Shown: positions 7,296-14,611, numbered from the stretch's first letter. The stretch: DNA of 15,451 bases from QHBQ01 sp038230695 (GCA_038230695.1 JBBRMT010000097.1:1-15451), one strand, 5' to 3'. The notes: generated by a model not told the origin, from the sequence alone. Program-made: numbers and translations.

Positions 7296-8480
7296 ATGGC
7301 AATGGCGCACGCCGTTATTCTGGAGGGGGCGCGCACGCCCTTTGGCAAGTTTGGCGGCGGGCTGGCAAGCCTGTCGGCAATACAACTAGGCGCTCACGCG
7401 ATTCGGCATAGCATCGAACGTGCTGGCATCAACAAGGACGAGGTCGAGCATACCGTGATCGGCTGCGTCATCCAGGCTGGTCTCGGCCAGGTGCCTGGGC
7501 GGCAGGCCAACTTCGCCGCCGGACTGCGCCGCGAAGTGACCAGCGATACCATCAATCGGGTGTGCGGCAGCGGGATGCGAGCTATCTACATGGCCGATTG
7601 CTTCATCCGCCTGGGCGACCATAACGTGGTGGTGGCGGGCGGGATGGAGAGCATGAGCAACGCCCCCTACCTGATGCGCGGCGCACGCTGGGGGCTGAAG
7701 GCGGGCGACAGCGCCCTGATTGACGCAATGCAGTATGATGGGCTGATCGACCCCTTGCTCGACTTGCGAATGGGCGAGGAAGGCGATCGGGTGGCCGCCG
7801 AGGAAAAGGTTAGCCGCGCCGATCAGGATGCCTGGGCGCTCCGCAGCCATCAACGAGCGGTTGCTGCCCGCAGCCTGCTGGCCGAGGAAATCGCGCCGGT
7901 GGTCATCCCCGACAAGAAGAAGGGCGACACCATCGTGGAACACGACGAGAGTCCCCGCGCCGATACCAGCCTGGAAGCATTGACCAGGCTCAAGCCCGCC
8001 TTCACCCCCGATGGCAGCATCACCGCTGGCAACGCGCCCGGCATCAACGATGGCGCGGCGGCGTTGGTGCTAGCCAGCGTGGAGTATGCCAAAGCGCATC
8101 ACCTTACTCCTCTTGCCGAGATTATCAGTTACGGCCAGGCGGCGTGGGATACGCCCTATCTCGCCTACACCCCGGCCCTGGCAGCGCGGCAGGCATTGCA
8201 GCGGGCGGGCCTCACCATCGGCGATATTGACCTGATCGAGATAAACGAGGCGTTTGCAAGTGTGGTGCTAACCAGCGCAAGGATGCTGGAAGCCGATCTG
8301 GACAAGGTGAACGTCAATGGCGGGGCAATTGCGCTGGGCCATCCCATCGGCGCGAGTGGCGCACGGCTGGTGCTAACCCTCGCCCACGAACTGAAGCGGC
8401 GTGGAGGGGGTATCGGCCTGGCGGCGATCTGCAGCGGCACCGCCCAGGGTGATGCCCTAATCATCAAGGTTGCTCCCTAG
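7296..8480 (+). CDS. Acetyl-CoA acetyltransferase (thiolase family)
   Basis: A 394-residue cytosolic thiolase that condenses or cleaves acyl-CoA and acetyl-CoA, feeding beta-oxidation or acetoacetyl-CoA formation. The nucleophile is C90 in NRVCGSGMRAI, the histidine is H349 in GGAIALGHPIGASG, NEAF lies at 317-320, and the second active-site cysteine is C379. Length and motif spacing are those of biosynthetic-type thiolases. Two family motifs are altered: GNAPGINDGAAA (245-256) has Pro where Ser is usual, and the C-terminal motif reads CSGTAQG rather than the common CxGGGxG. I chose the ATG at 7296 because AAGGAG (7280-7285) lies 10 bases upstream and the family N-terminus (AVILEGARTPFGKFGG) follows at once. 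The in-frame ATG at 7158 would add 46 residues encoded by the heptamer array. Substrate chain length cannot be read from sequence. Confidence 0.9.
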   Translation: MAMAHAVILEGARTPFGKFGGGLASLSAIQLGAHAIRHSIERAGINKDEVEHTVIGCVIQAGLGQVPGRQANFAAGLRREVTSDTINRVCGSGMRAIYMADCFIRLGDHNVVVAGGMESMSNAPYLMRGARWGLKAGDSALIDAMQYDGLIDPLLDLRMGEEGDRVAAEEKVSRADQDAWALRSHQRAVAARSLLAEEIAPVVIPDKKKGDTIVEHDESPRADTSLEALTRLKPAFTPDGSITAGNAPGINDGAAALVLASVEYAKAHHLTPLAEIISYGQAAWDTPYLAYTPALAARQALQRAGLTIGDIDLIEINEAFASVVLTSARMLEADLDKVNVNGGAIALGHPIGASGARLVLTLAHELKRRGGGIGLAAICSGTAQGDALIIKVAP

Positions 8481-8514
8481 CCCCTCCCCCAAAGGGGGAG
8501 GCTGGGTGGGGGAG
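8481..8514 (+). repeat. REP-like GC-rich hairpin after the thiolase gene
   Basis: A perfect 8-bp inverted repeat, CCTCCCCC / GGGGGAGG (8483-8490 and 8494-8501) with an AAA loop, begins two bases after the thiolase stop. It continues as GCTGGGTGGGGG. There is no T-run, so it is not a typical intrinsic terminator, though such a stem could stall polymerase or protect the 3' end of the mRNA. It resembles the palindrome at 6574-6600. Confidence 0.7.
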
Positions 8515-8548
8515 TACAAGTGGCACTACCAATCATAAGGTGTTAAAC

Positions 8549-8902
8549 ATGCCGGTCTACTCTTACAAGGGAATAAGCCCGCGCATCGCGCCGGATGTAT
8601 ACATCTCGCCCACCGCAGTGATTATCGGCGATGTAACTATAGGCGCGGGCAGCAGCGTGTGGTTCAACGCGGTGCTACGCGGCGATATGGCTCCCATCGT
8701 GATCGGCGAGGGCTGCAACGTGCAGGACAACTGCACCATCCATACCGACACCGACCTGCCCGCCATCCTGGGCAACCGCTGCTCGATGGGCCATGCCGCC
8801 ATCGTCCACGCTGCCACGCTGGAAGACAACGTATTGGTGGCGATCGGCGCTGTCGCAAGCCAGCATCGTCAACGCAGTCAACAGCATAACCGCGCCAACT
8901 AG
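8549..8902 (+). pseudogene. Gamma-carbonic anhydrase-like (left-handed beta-helix) gene, 3'-truncated
   Basis: The first 102 residues are a typical gamma-carbonic anhydrase / YrdA-type hexapeptide protein: PTAVIIGDVTIGAGSSVWFN, AVLRGD, IGEGCNVQDNCTIH, and a second zinc-ligand region NRCSMGHAAIVH, then EDNVLVAIGAV. Family members carry on with about 60 more residues of beta-helix and a C-terminal helix. Here homology stops at about 8854 and 15 unrelated residues (ending HNRAN) run to a stop at 8902. Those residues are the antisense of a lipoprotein signal peptide. Start at ATG 8549, with AAGG 8 bases upstream. The zinc-ligand histidines survive, but trimer assembly without the last coils and helix is doubtful, so I call it broken. 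It may instead be an assembly join. Confidence 0.8.
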
Positions 8903-8932
8903 CAAGTTGCGTATCGAGGATGATGTCTTCAT
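8850..8932 (-). pseudogene. Lipoprotein signal-peptide stub (truncated gene)
   Basis: Starting at ATG 8932-8930, with GGTGGAG 6 bases upstream, the frame reads MKTSSSIRN followed by a hydrophobic stretch and the lipobox-like MLAC with the cysteine at residue 26 (8857-8855). After one or two more codons it runs antisense through the carbonic anhydrase gene to about 8675, so genuine coding ends at the break near 8850-8855. The signal peptide resembles that of the intact lipoprotein just upstream (both have IRNL/VRNL, a hydrophobic core and Cys26), and the start lies 24 bases after that gene's stop. It was probably a second lipoprotein of the same operon. Confidence 0.75.
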
Positions 8933-8956
8933 GGTAATCTCCACCTTCAGCTTGCT

Positions 8957-9811
8957 TTACTTGAACTGGTCGAGGCCAACCTTCTCCATCACATACATGG
9001 GCGATACTGGCTCGACCTCAACGTCTGCCTTGTCTGCGTTCTGCACCCCATTGGCGGCCAGATCCATGCGCACTAGGTCGGGGGTTACGTCAACGAGGTA
9101 AACGTTGGGGTCGCTGGCGATGGCGGGCAATTCTTTGGCATCAACCGATGCACGGGTGAAGTAGACAGCTTTCATTACAGCCTGTGGATTATGATCAGCC
9201 TGCACACCCGTGTAGAAGTTCATATAGACTTGCGGTAGAGGGTCAGGGTCATCCGCACGGGGGCCTATTTGCATAGTGATATACTTGTTACTTACATCCT
9301 TAGTCTCGTCAATTGCACGCATCTGCGACTGAGGATTGCTCAAACCATGAGCCTTGACCCAGGCACGAAAGTCGTTGGGTGCAACGTAGTTGCGGAAGGT
9401 GATCCAGGCCTCGGCCTGGCCGCCCGCGTTCACCACCTTCTGTAGCTGATTGCGGTTGGCTGCCACATAGCTACGTACCCCGTCAGCGGTGTCGGAGTTG
9501 TAGTTCACTTTGGCGAAGACATCGCCAGGATTGATTTGCTTGCCGCCGAATGGCTGGATTGTATCGGTACCCATCTTCTGGGCGGAGTAGCGCCAGGCAC
9601 CGAAATCGGCTTTGCGGAGCGGCGCAGGGGCTGCGTAGGTAGGGTTTGCCTGCGCCGTTGGCTTTGTACCTGTCTGCATCGTGGGCTGAATGCTAGCTGA
9701 CTGACTCTGCTGACCGGCAGGGGAGCTAGTATCACACCCTGCTGTAGCTACAAGCGCCACCAGCAAAACCGCAGCGACTACCAGATTACGTACGAAGATT
9801 TGGGTTCTCAT
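8957..9811 (-). CDS. Lipoprotein of unknown function
   Basis: A 284-residue secreted lipoprotein. Residues 1-26 are a type II signal peptide (MRTQIFVRN, a hydrophobic core, and ATAGC with the lipidated cysteine at 26). A Ser/Gln/Thr/Pro-rich spacer (about 27-65) follows, then a globular domain without a motif I can name. Visible patches include DVFAKVNYNSDTADGVRSYV (about 98-117), NNPQ/KAVYFTR and a C-terminal VYLVDVTPDLVRMDL. The start at 9811 has GGGA about 7 bases upstream. The gene follows the SLH-domain gene by 86 bases on the same strand, so the two surface proteins are probably co-expressed. No independent promoter of good quality was seen in that gap. Anchoring in the membrane outer leaflet is inferred. 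I do not recognise the family. Confidence 0.8.
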   Translation of the reverse strand: MRTQIFVRNLVVAAVLLVALVATAGCDTSSPAGQQSQSASIQPTMQTGTKPTAQANPTYAAPAPLRKADFGAWRYSAQKMGTDTIQPFGGKQINPGDVFAKVNYNSDTADGVRSYVAANRNQLQKVVNAGGQAEAWITFRNYVAPNDFRAWVKAHGLSNPQSQMRAIDETKDVSNKYITMQIGPRADDPDPLPQVYMNFYTGVQADHNPQAVMKAVYFTRASVDAKELPAIASDPNVYLVDVTPDLVRMDLAANGVQNADKADVEVEPVSPMYVMEKVGLDQFK

Positions 9812-9897
9812 CTTGGTTCCCTTTCTTGTTGTTAGCTAGAGATATAAGGCGAAGTTGTTTTTGGTTCCTAGTACATCAGCTACCTTGCTGGCTGTGG

Positions 9898-11314
9898 TTA
9901 TGGATTGGCGCACCAGCCGGTCTGTTGGCTGTTATCGTCGAAGCAGAACTTGTTCTGGAAGTCGCGTCGTACAGGCGAGGTATTGCCCGTACCTATGTTC
10001 AGATAGTAGCTGTCCAAACCTATCTGATGTTGCTGGCTGCCAGTATCTTGGTTCCAGATGACAGCCACGTAGTACGTTCTGCCAGCATGAAACTGGCTAA
10101 CCGAAGTTGGGTATAGCCTGGCTTCGCTATTGCTGCCAAATGCGCAAGCCTGTTTCATATAGCCAGACATACCGGGCATATCAGAATAGAAAATATTATC
10201 GTAATGACCAGCCGAACACTGGCTCTCGTTAGGGTGATTGCTGGCATGGAAAACCACCGCCGGAACGTAGTGTTCGTTCCCTTGACCGTTGGGATACTCA
10301 TGAGCTGGGTCGTTCAGCCAGTCGTAGTTAGTAGTCCAGTATAGGTCAGTTGCATCGGCTCTATAGGCGTTAGAGCCAAGCGATGCGCCTTTCAAGTAAC
10401 CGCCTGGAATTATGGCATCAACAAAATGATGGTCACCGGTGAAGTTGTAGTACATATTGTTGGTGCCATCCCACTGACCGTTGGCGACTCCACCCGGGAT
10501 AGGGGTGTGATAGGGCAACGGCTCATTATACATACAGCAGTGGCCCAACATACCGCCGGAAGGCCCATTGGAGGCAACGAAGAGGGTTTGCGCGATTTCA
10601 CCCCTTGTTGCGTTATCCCCGGGTCGGAAGCATGGTTTATTTGGTCCACAACTAACTGAGCCCGCGATGGCTCCATGCCTCGCAAGGCTTTCTATATAGC
10701 TATATGCCCAGTGTGTAGTCGGCACGTCCTGGAAGGTGTTATCCGCCCGGGGGTTGTCGTTCCAGCCAGCAGCGTTAACCACCATCCGCGCCATCTCTGC
10801 TCGCGAAATATAGTTTTCGGGCTTAAAACAAGGGTAATAACTGCAATCGGCATAGCCTGAGATTGCGCCTTTGTAGGTCACCTGCTCAATGTACAACTGA
10901 AAGGTGGTTCCAGCAATATCGGTGTAGGTAGGGGGGTTAGGAGGAGTTTTTGGGAATTTCCACTTAAACGGACCATCAACCATCCTGGTATACTGACCGC
11001 GCTTTACCCAGGCGTTAGTACCGAAGTAGCCGTTACCATAGCCACTGATGTACGTCCTGCAAGCCATGTAAATAATGGCCTCATAGTAGGGAGTGTAATT
11101 AGGGTCGTGGCTATCTGATTTTACATCTGTAAAGCTAGGGTTAGGAAATGCACAGTTGTTCAAATCAGGGGGTATCACGGCTGGTTTGGATGGAGAGATA
11201 GGAGTAGAATGAATGGAGGATTGTGCTTGTACGTTACCTGCTATGATGAAAGCAACGAGCACGGTTATGAGTATTACCAAACGGGGGGGGGGTAGTATTA
11301 CTTGTGGACTTCAC
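9898..11314 (-). CDS. SLH-domain surface protein; start separated from body by a C10 tract (frameshifted)
   Basis: Body: three S-layer homology repeats (approximately residues 59-115, 129-183 and 192-248 of the restored protein), which bind pyruvylated cell-wall polymer in known cases. A Tyr/Asn/His-rich C-terminal domain of about 220 residues follows, of unknown function. SLH2 and SLH3 carry matching Cys pairs (DCSYYPCF, SCGPNKPCF), probably disulfides. The only good start is GTG at 11314-11312, with AAGGAG 7 bases upstream. From it, ten C put ribosomes into a frame that stops after 26 codons. With nine C the product would be MKSTSNTTPPR followed by a hydrophobic core and the cleavage region NVQAQ/SS, a complete signal peptide, giving 471 residues. 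As sequenced, the body frame opens only at TTG 11280, which lacks a ribosome binding site. Local base composition is more AT-rich than in neighbouring genes. A phase-variable locus or an indel error are both possible. Confidence 0.8.
11283..11292 (-). repeat. Homopolymer C10 tract (G10 on plus strand) near the SLH gene start
   Basis: Ten consecutive G on the plus strand, read as ten C by the SLH gene, lie 8 codons into the reading frame that starts at GTG 11314. The SLH body is in frame only when the tract length is a multiple of three (9 or 12). This is the only mononucleotide run of this length I noticed in the window. Confidence 0.95.
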
Positions 11315-11321
11315 AGTGTAT

Positions 11322-11327
11322 CTCCTT
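11322..11327 (-). promoter_or_regulatory. Shine-Dalgarno sequence of the SLH gene
   Basis: AAGGAG on the minus strand, 7 bases before the GTG at 11314. It fixes translation initiation upstream of the C10 tract and so shows that the tract lies inside the coding region. Confidence 0.8.
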
Positions 11328-11375
11328 TTCACACCGATGAACAAAGGTTGACGGTTGACCAGTAGACATGGTTGT

Positions 11376-11404
11376 ATTGTAGCACGCTTGCAAACAAAAT
11401 GCAA
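11376..11404 (-). promoter_or_regulatory. sigma70-type promoter of the SLH/lipoprotein operon
   Basis: On the minus strand: -35 TTGCAT (11404-11399), a 17-base spacer, and -10 TACAAT (11381-11376), matching the consensus at four and five positions. Transcription should start near 11369, giving a leader of about 55 bases before the GTG at 11314. It sits between the end of the glycosyltransferase gene and the SLH gene, so the SLH unit need not depend on read-through. Confidence 0.65.
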
Positions 11405-11500
11405 GGGGTTTTGCACTATTCCATTACGATTTGTCGAACATCGATTTTTGCGGTGTAGAGAGTCTTTGTCTGTCTCCTATGAGTGTAACGCATAGGCAAG

Positions 11501-11526
11501 AAAAAGGTTTCGCCCAAGTACGAAAC
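11501..11526 (-). terminator. Intrinsic-terminator-like hairpin after the GT-C gene
   Basis: Starting directly after the stop codon on the minus strand, GTTTCG pairs with CGAAAC (11526-11521 and 11512-11507) around an 8-base loop, and C then TTTTTCTT follows (11506-11498). The stem is only 6 bp, so it may be modest in strength. A second small palindrome, CCTATG / CATAGG (11476-11481 and 11491-11496), lies just beyond. It would separate GT-C transcription from the SLH promoter. Confidence 0.55.
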
Positions 11527-14505
11527 TCACCTTCCCACGGTGATGCTATCCACCTGTACACCCAGCCGCCGCGCATCCGCGCCCGGTGTATCGGTGGCAG
11601 GCTGCCATGCGGTGGCATTCAGGGTGAGATAGAGCCAGCCATCTGCAGGTGGGGTGGTGATGCTGATCTGGCCGCTTATCTTGATGAACGTGCCGGGCTG
11701 GGGCTTGCCATTGCTGGTGGACGGCTGACAGGCGATTGGCAGGTTGGCGAGCATTACCGGCGTATTGCCATTGTAGAGGCCAAACTGGTCAGGCGCAGTA
11801 CGGTTTGCGCCTGCGCTGCAGCGTTGCGGCGGACCTGCGGAGACGCGCATGGTAATCGTCAATGTGGTCGGGGTGGTGGGCGCGGGCAGGCGCAGGGTTG
11901 CGTCGGGGCCGGTCCAGCGGTAAGTCACGCCGTTGCTATCCTGCTCCTTGTCGAACCAGCCACTTACTGTGTAGGGATAGTCGAAGTCACCGCCCATGTC
12001 TATAGTCAGCGGCAATTGCAGCGTGGGCGTGACGGTGCGGGGCAGGATCTGGTAGAGGCCATAGTGTAGGCTGCCAGTAGCGATGTTGAGCGGCTTCTGG
12101 TAGTATAGCTGCTCTAGTTCTTGCGTGGTATAGGTCCACTCCTGCACCGGCTTGAGGTCGTAACCGGGCAGGTTCAGCTTGCCGCCGTTCGCCCCCAGCA
12201 TCGCGTAGACCGGGCGCTTGTCGTTCAACCAGCCCGCGATTGAGCCAGCGACGATGCTATTGTTGAACTGCACCGTAGTGGGACTGTAGTCCTGGGCGAG
12301 GGCCAGCATGTCGCGGTCGTAGATGAAGCGCAACGGGGTTAGCGCCACATAGGGGGTGTCGCGGTCGGCGCTCATAATGGTGACACTGTTGGCGGGCAGC
12401 TTCTGCGCCAGGGCGCTGATCTGGGCAATCGTTCCCTTGTCCTCAGTCTCACCGAAAATCGGGCGGATGGTATAAACGAAGAAGGCGATCTCTATCAGAT
12501 ATATCGCGGCCACACCAAGCTGGGTGGCAAAGCCAAGCGGCAGCCGCCAACCCCGCTTGCGGGCCAGATTACGCCCCCAGCTAAACAACGCGAAGCAGAA
12601 GTAGCCCATGAACAGGCTGAAGGCAGGCGTGACGATGGGGATATAGCGGCGCATGGTGTAGATATAGTGGGGGTCGGAGTAGGTTTCGCCCACGAAGACG
12701 AACAACGAGACCGCCAGCATCAGGAAGAAGAACGCGCTCTTCAGAGTCAATTTGCGCCACAACGCCAGCATCATGCCCAGGGTGGCAAGGGCGATACCCA
12801 GCGGCGAGAAGTACCAGCCCACCTTGACCATGTTGTAGATGGCTTGACTGTTGTCGGTCGGGCCTTTGGTGGGGTCGAAGGGGACGGGTGCGCCGATATA
12901 GGCGGTCAGGTTGGCAGGATGGCTGATCATGCTGCCAAGATTGCCGAGGGTGATGATGTGCGGCTTGACTACATAGACGTTGACCATGTACGCGCCCGCG
13001 CCGAGCGCCAGCAACGCGAGCAGGATGAGGCCCACTCGCGGCCAATAGCGGCTAGCCAGGCCATTTAGCGGGCGCAACCAGCGTGGTTGGCGGCGCAACA
13101 CCAACCAGAGAACCACGAGCAGGGTGGCCCCGCCGTAGAGCAAAGCCAGGTTACGCCCCCATAGTCGCCGCTGATCAATAAGCACATTGTGGAACAGGTC
13201 GAAGGTGTAGGGATATGTGAAGAAGAAGATATGCACGATTGCCAGCAGCAGCATCCCCAGCAGCGGTAGGGAAAGCCACCAGTGCAACGGTTGCCAGCGG
13301 CGTGCCAGTAGTAGCCAGGCGAGATAGAGCGGCACCGGCAGCAGGTAGAAGACGAAATCGGGACGGATGAAGAAGATTTCGCCCAGCGACAGCGCCGCCA
13401 GAGCCGCAAAGGCGCGGGCCGCCGCTGTCTGCTCGATAATCTCCACCGCTTGTGCTAGCGGCGCGGGCGTAGCGGGTTGGGTTATGGGCATTGATACAGC
13501 AGGCACAGATATAGAGGCCGTGGGCGGGACAAATCCCGCTCCTACATTGTCCAAACCTGTAGCGATGGGGTTCAGGCTGCCTTTTGATGAAGATACAATG
13601 CCACCCAACCGTCGCTGGGTGGAGATAAATACGGCGAAGCAGTAGAAAGCGGCGAAACCCAGGAATTGTGTCCCCGCCTCAGCCATGGAGTAGCGGGCGA
13701 ACCACACCTCGGTGGTGTTGAGCGCCAGCAGCAGCACGCCCAGATATGCCGGAACCGCGCCGAACATCCGCTTGCCCGCGAAGTAGACCGCGAACAAAGC
13801 CAGCAGCATCAGGTAGGCAGTGGCGTACATCTCGCCCGCCACGCCACCCGCGCCGACGAAGAAGATCGCCAGCCAGATTGAGTAGAGGGTATAGTGCTGC
13901 GGGACGACCAGCGTGGCCTCCTTGTCGTAGATGTAGAAGCCGCTGGCCCGCTGGCGAGTCAGAGTGTAACGGTCGGGGTTGAGGCCGATGAAATACTGGC
14001 GGATCTCCCCGTCGGTCATGTGGCGGAGCAGCGGGTCCACGATGAAGATACTGCCATGCTGCGCGATGTGCGCCCCAGAGTTGGAATAGACTCCAGCATC
14101 AGCCGCGCCGCGGATTGTCTCCGCCGGGCGGGCGAACAGGATAATCGCCAGGATAAGCAGCGCGATGAGGGCGACCACTTCTATTGGGATTTTGGATTTT
14201 GGATTTTGGATTTTGGATTTGAGATCCTGTAGCGTGGGTAGGACGAAGCAATCGCGGCGCAAGGCGATGAGGATTATCGAAGGCAGCACCGTGGCGACCA
14301 ACATGGTTAGCAGTGAGAAGCGGCCAAGCTGGGCCAGTATTAGCCCGGCCATGCCCGCATACAACGCGCCAATCAAGAACTGCACGAAAGCGGCCTCGGC
14401 GGGCGAACCGCGCCACAACCAGCGCCGCCCGTGCAAAAACACCCGATAGGCAGCCAGGCCAGGCAAATAGAGCATCAGGGGAAACAGGATGAGGGCTTGT
14501 ATCAT
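11527..14505 (-). CDS. Large GT-C-type membrane glycosyltransferase with C-terminal soluble domain
   Basis: A 992-residue polytopic membrane protein with at least ten hydrophobic segments between residues 1 and about 680, followed by about 300 soluble residues. The first loop contains AADAGVYSNSG with D136, the position of the catalytic/metal Asp in GT39/PMT- and ArnT-like GT-C enzymes, and WFARYSMAE (268-276) is another motif typical of this fold. These enzymes move a sugar from a polyprenyl-phosphate donor onto protein or polymer outside the membrane. The soluble part ends in a Thr/Pro-rich, beta-rich region (about 850-992, PAPTTPTTLTITMRV onward) that looks like a carbohydrate-binding-type sandwich. 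Two repeat-derived insertions are translated in frame: KSKIQNPKSKIP (96-107) and about residues 295-345. The ATG at 14505 has no clear ribosome binding site. It lies 106 bases after the GT4 gene, so the two may share a pathway. Confidence 0.82.
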   Translation of the reverse strand: MIQALILFPLMLYLPGLAAYRVFLHGRRWLWRGSPAEAAFVQFLIGALYAGMAGLILAQLGRFSLLTMLVATVLPSIILIALRRDCFVLPTLQDLKSKIQNPKSKIPIEVVALIALLILAIILFARPAETIRGAADAGVYSNSGAHIAQHGSIFIVDPLLRHMTDGEIRQYFIGLNPDRYTLTRQRASGFYIYDKEATLVVPQHYTLYSIWLAIFFVGAGGVAGEMYATAYLMLLALFAVYFAGKRMFGAVPAYLGVLLLALNTTEVWFARYSMAEAGTQFLGFAAFYCFAVFISTQRRLGGIVSSSKGSLNPIATGLDNVGAGFVPPTASISVPAVSMPITQPATPAPLAQAVEIIEQTAAARAFAALAALSLGEIFFIRPDFVFYLLPVPLYLAWLLLARRWQPLHWWLSLPLLGMLLLAIVHIFFFTYPYTFDLFHNVLIDQRRLWGRNLALLYGGATLLVVLWLVLRRQPRWLRPLNGLASRYWPRVGLILLALLALGAGAYMVNVYVVKPHIITLGNLGSMISHPANLTAYIGAPVPFDPTKGPTDNSQAIYNMVKVGWYFSPLGIALATLGMMLALWRKLTLKSAFFFLMLAVSLFVFVGETYSDPHYIYTMRRYIPIVTPAFSLFMGYFCFALFSWGRNLARKRGWRLPLGFATQLGVAAIYLIEIAFFVYTIRPIFGETEDKGTIAQISALAQKLPANSVTIMSADRDTPYVALTPLRFIYDRDMLALAQDYSPTTVQFNNSIVAGSIAGWLNDKRPVYAMLGANGGKLNLPGYDLKPVQEWTYTTQELEQLYYQKPLNIATGSLHYGLYQILPRTVTPTLQLPLTIDMGGDFDYPYTVSGWFDKEQDSNGVTYRWTGPDATLRLPAPTTPTTLTITMRVSAGPPQRCSAGANRTAPDQFGLYNGNTPVMLANLPIACQPSTSNGKPQPGTFIKISGQISITTPPADGWLYLTLNATAWQPATDTPGADARRLGVQVDSITVGR
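13524..13622. repeat. Pair of palindromes inserted in the GT-C gene
   Basis: Two inverted repeats: GCGGGA / TCCCGC around CAAA (13524-13539) and CCACCCA / TGGGTGG around an 8-base loop (13601-13622). They fall in one loop of the GT-C protein (about residues 295-327, including GLDNVGAGFVPP) just after a membrane segment. The encoded stretch has no match to the membrane-enzyme pattern around it and looks like inserted repeat DNA kept in frame. Confidence 0.6.
14187..14221 (+). repeat. Heptanucleotide tandem repeat (GGATTTT)5 inside the GT-C gene
   Basis: Four perfect GGATTTT units and one GGATTTG, 35 bases. On the coding (minus) strand the unit is AAAATCC, translated with a 7-residue period (KSKIQNP KSKIP) between the second and third membrane segments of the glycosyltransferase. 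Like the other arrays in the window it holds five units. Confidence 0.95.
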
Positions 14506-14514
14506 AAGTGTGAG

Positions 14515-14549
14515 TGGTAAATGGTAAATGGTGAATGGCGAATGGTGAA
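14515..14549 (+). repeat. Heptanucleotide tandem repeat (TGGTRAA)5 upstream of the GT-C gene
   Basis: Units TGGTAAA, TGGTAAA, TGGTGAA, TGGCGAA and TGGTGAA, exactly 35 bases, between the start of the GT-C gene (14505) and the end of the GT4 gene (14612). On the coding strand it occupies the place where a ribosome binding site would be expected, and none is visible. Confidence 0.92.
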
Positions 14550-14564
14550 ATGATTGTTAAACTA

Positions 14565-14589
14565 AGCCCTCAGCGGGGGTTTGGGGGAG
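14565..14589. repeat. G-rich repeat remnant between the two glycosyltransferase genes
   Basis: GCCCTCAGC followed by two G-runs (GGGGG TTT GGGGGAGA). It resembles a degenerate copy of the C/G-rich palindromes at 6574 and 8481. The short pyrimidine arm cannot form as strong a stem. Beyond this and the heptamer array, I see nothing else in the 106-base gap. Confidence 0.35.
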
Positions 14590-14611
14590 AAATCTCACCC
14601 CACGACGATGC

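Noticed and set aside
8481..8514. Intrinsic terminator after the thiolase
   Set aside because: The stem is strong, but no T-run follows on either strand, and the motif recurs inside a gene, so a repeat element is the better call.
8675..8850. Continuation of the lipoprotein stub through the carbonic anhydrase region
   Set aside because: Past the Cys26 codon the frame is simply the antisense of the conserved carbonic anhydrase codons, so it is not real lipoprotein sequence.
11431..12069. 212-codon plus-strand open frame opposite the end of the GT-C gene
   Set aside because: It is antisense to the beta-rich C-terminal domain, has no recognised motif, and begins in the terminator region.
14187..14549. 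Possible CRISPR or direct-repeat array
   Set aside because: The units are 7 bp, contiguous, and have no spacers. They are simple tandem repeats.
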